Source: Chitinispirillales bacterium
Lineage (GTDB): Bacteria; Fibrobacterota; Chitinivibrionia; Chitinivibrionales; Chitinivibrionaceae
Direction: 5' to 3'
Length of the DNA stretch: 5,885 nt
NCBI GenBank assembly: GCA_031254455.1
Contig: JAIRUI010000018.1
Coordinates: 1 to 5,885, forward strand
The translations under genes were made by a program, and so were the position numbers. The notes under the pieces are model-generated. The model searched no databases. It saw only the letters and a list, made by a program, of their open reading frames with translations, and was not told the DNA's origin. Below, in pieces: positions 5,421 through 5,885 of the stretch; the first letter of the stretch is position 1, and every line of letters starts with the position of its first letter.

Positions 5421-5753
5421 TTATTTTATTCTTTTATAGAGGTCAAGATCAAAGGTTAAAATGTCTCGGTCAATTATTTCGTATAACTTATAACTTTCCC
5501 AATTATCTTTTTGATATAAATGAATATGGGTTTTATAAATTTCCCAAAAAAATAGTTCTTCGTCGTATGTGTATTTACCTGTCCCATTAGAATAAAATTC
5601 AATTATATAACTATTATCATTATCGACTCTTTCCCAACTCCCAATCAACAAAGAAGCGTCATTATTACCTCCACCCTCACATTCACAATTTTCACTTCCA
5701 CATCCTACCAACAACAGACCAATCAAAACTGTTAAATATATAAGTTTTTTCAT
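5421..5753 (-). CDS. Lipocalin-like lipoprotein 3
   Basis: Predicted lipoprotein of 110 residues on the minus strand, with AGGAG at 5762-5766 and eight bases of spacing before the ATG. The signal peptide ends in a canonical lipobox L-V-G-C with Cys18, followed by a Cys/Glu/Gly-rich linker (GSENCECEGGG). The mature domain shares the pattern of the two plus-strand lipoproteins: SLLIGSWE (34-41), NGTGKY (56-61) and FFWE (68-71), then YEIIDRDILTF near the end. The inverted orientation against its paralogues suggests duplication with inversion or separate capture. It is convergent with the collar remnant and divergent from the possible gene at 5861. Function unknown; a small ligand-binding or surface-masking role is a guess. 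Confidence 0.85.
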   Translation of the reverse strand: MKKLIYLTVLIGLLLVGCGSENCECEGGGNNDASLLIGSWERVDNDNSYIIEFYSNGTGKYTYDEELFFWEIYKTHIHLYQKDNWESYKLYEIIDRDILTFDLDLYKRIK

Positions 5754-5860
5754 AAAAACAACTCCTAATTTAAGTAAATTTCACAAGAAAAATATTTTAT
5801 GTTGTTTCCAAAGTGAAGACATCAGATATAAATTTGATAAAATTTTACGGAATACATCAA

Positions 5861-5885
5861 ATGAACGTAAGAGATATAGTATTTT
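5861..5885 (+). CDS. Possible start of a further gene, cut by the window edge
   Basis: An ATG opens a frame reading MNVRDIVF to the edge. The Shine-Dalgarno match is poor (ACGGA about ten bases upstream), and the same frame is already open from 5774, so the start is uncertain. Too short to identify. Confidence 0.3.

Noticed and set aside
5405..5590. Plus-strand 61-codon frame opposite lipoprotein 3
   Set aside because: It is antisense to a lipoprotein with canonical lipobox and ribosome binding site; no start signal of its own.

Overview
The window looks like the 3' end of a tail-fibre region (prophage, or phage-tail-like injection particle) plus an accessory tail of secreted and membrane proteins, in an AT-rich Gram-negative bacterium. 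I favour the Fibrobacterota/Bacteroidota side of the tree. The reasons are a secreted GLUG-repeat protein ending in a FlgD/T9SS-like C-terminal domain, three small lipocalin-like lipoproteins of a type common in those phyla, strong AAGGAG-type ribosome binding sites, and mostly TAA stops. This is an inference from protein style; no marker gene is present.

Layout, left to right. 1-1332: a long protein, open at the left edge, with a phage tail-collar domain in its C-terminal half. 1367-2920: a signal-peptide protein with five GLUG-type repeats and a C-terminal sorting-like domain. Its first repeat contains an uninterrupted run of 16 G (1933-1948), a strong candidate for phase variation. 2928-3467: a second, free-standing copy of the tail-collar module. 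3512-3919 and 3916-4254: two translationally coupled, paralogous lipoproteins. 4409-4594 and 4595-5191: a 61-residue protein followed with no gap, in the same frame, by a GTG-started 198-residue protein with one C-terminal membrane helix. 5323-5382: the last 19 codons of a third tail-collar module, a remnant. 5421-5753 (minus strand): a third lipocalin-like lipoprotein. 5861-end: a possible start of another plus-strand gene.

The tail-collar module appears three times (full, orphan, remnant). Its 5' and 3' borders are well conserved and its centre is divergent, as expected of a swappable receptor-binding tip. Between and after the copies lie only secreted or membrane proteins, including a probable phase-variable surface or secreted protein. 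My working reading is an accessory locus for host or surface interaction that grew by recombination at the 3' end of a tail-fibre gene. How the proteins cooperate is not shown by the sequence. I see no rRNA, tRNA, CRISPR array, transposase, integrase or reverse transcriptase in this window.
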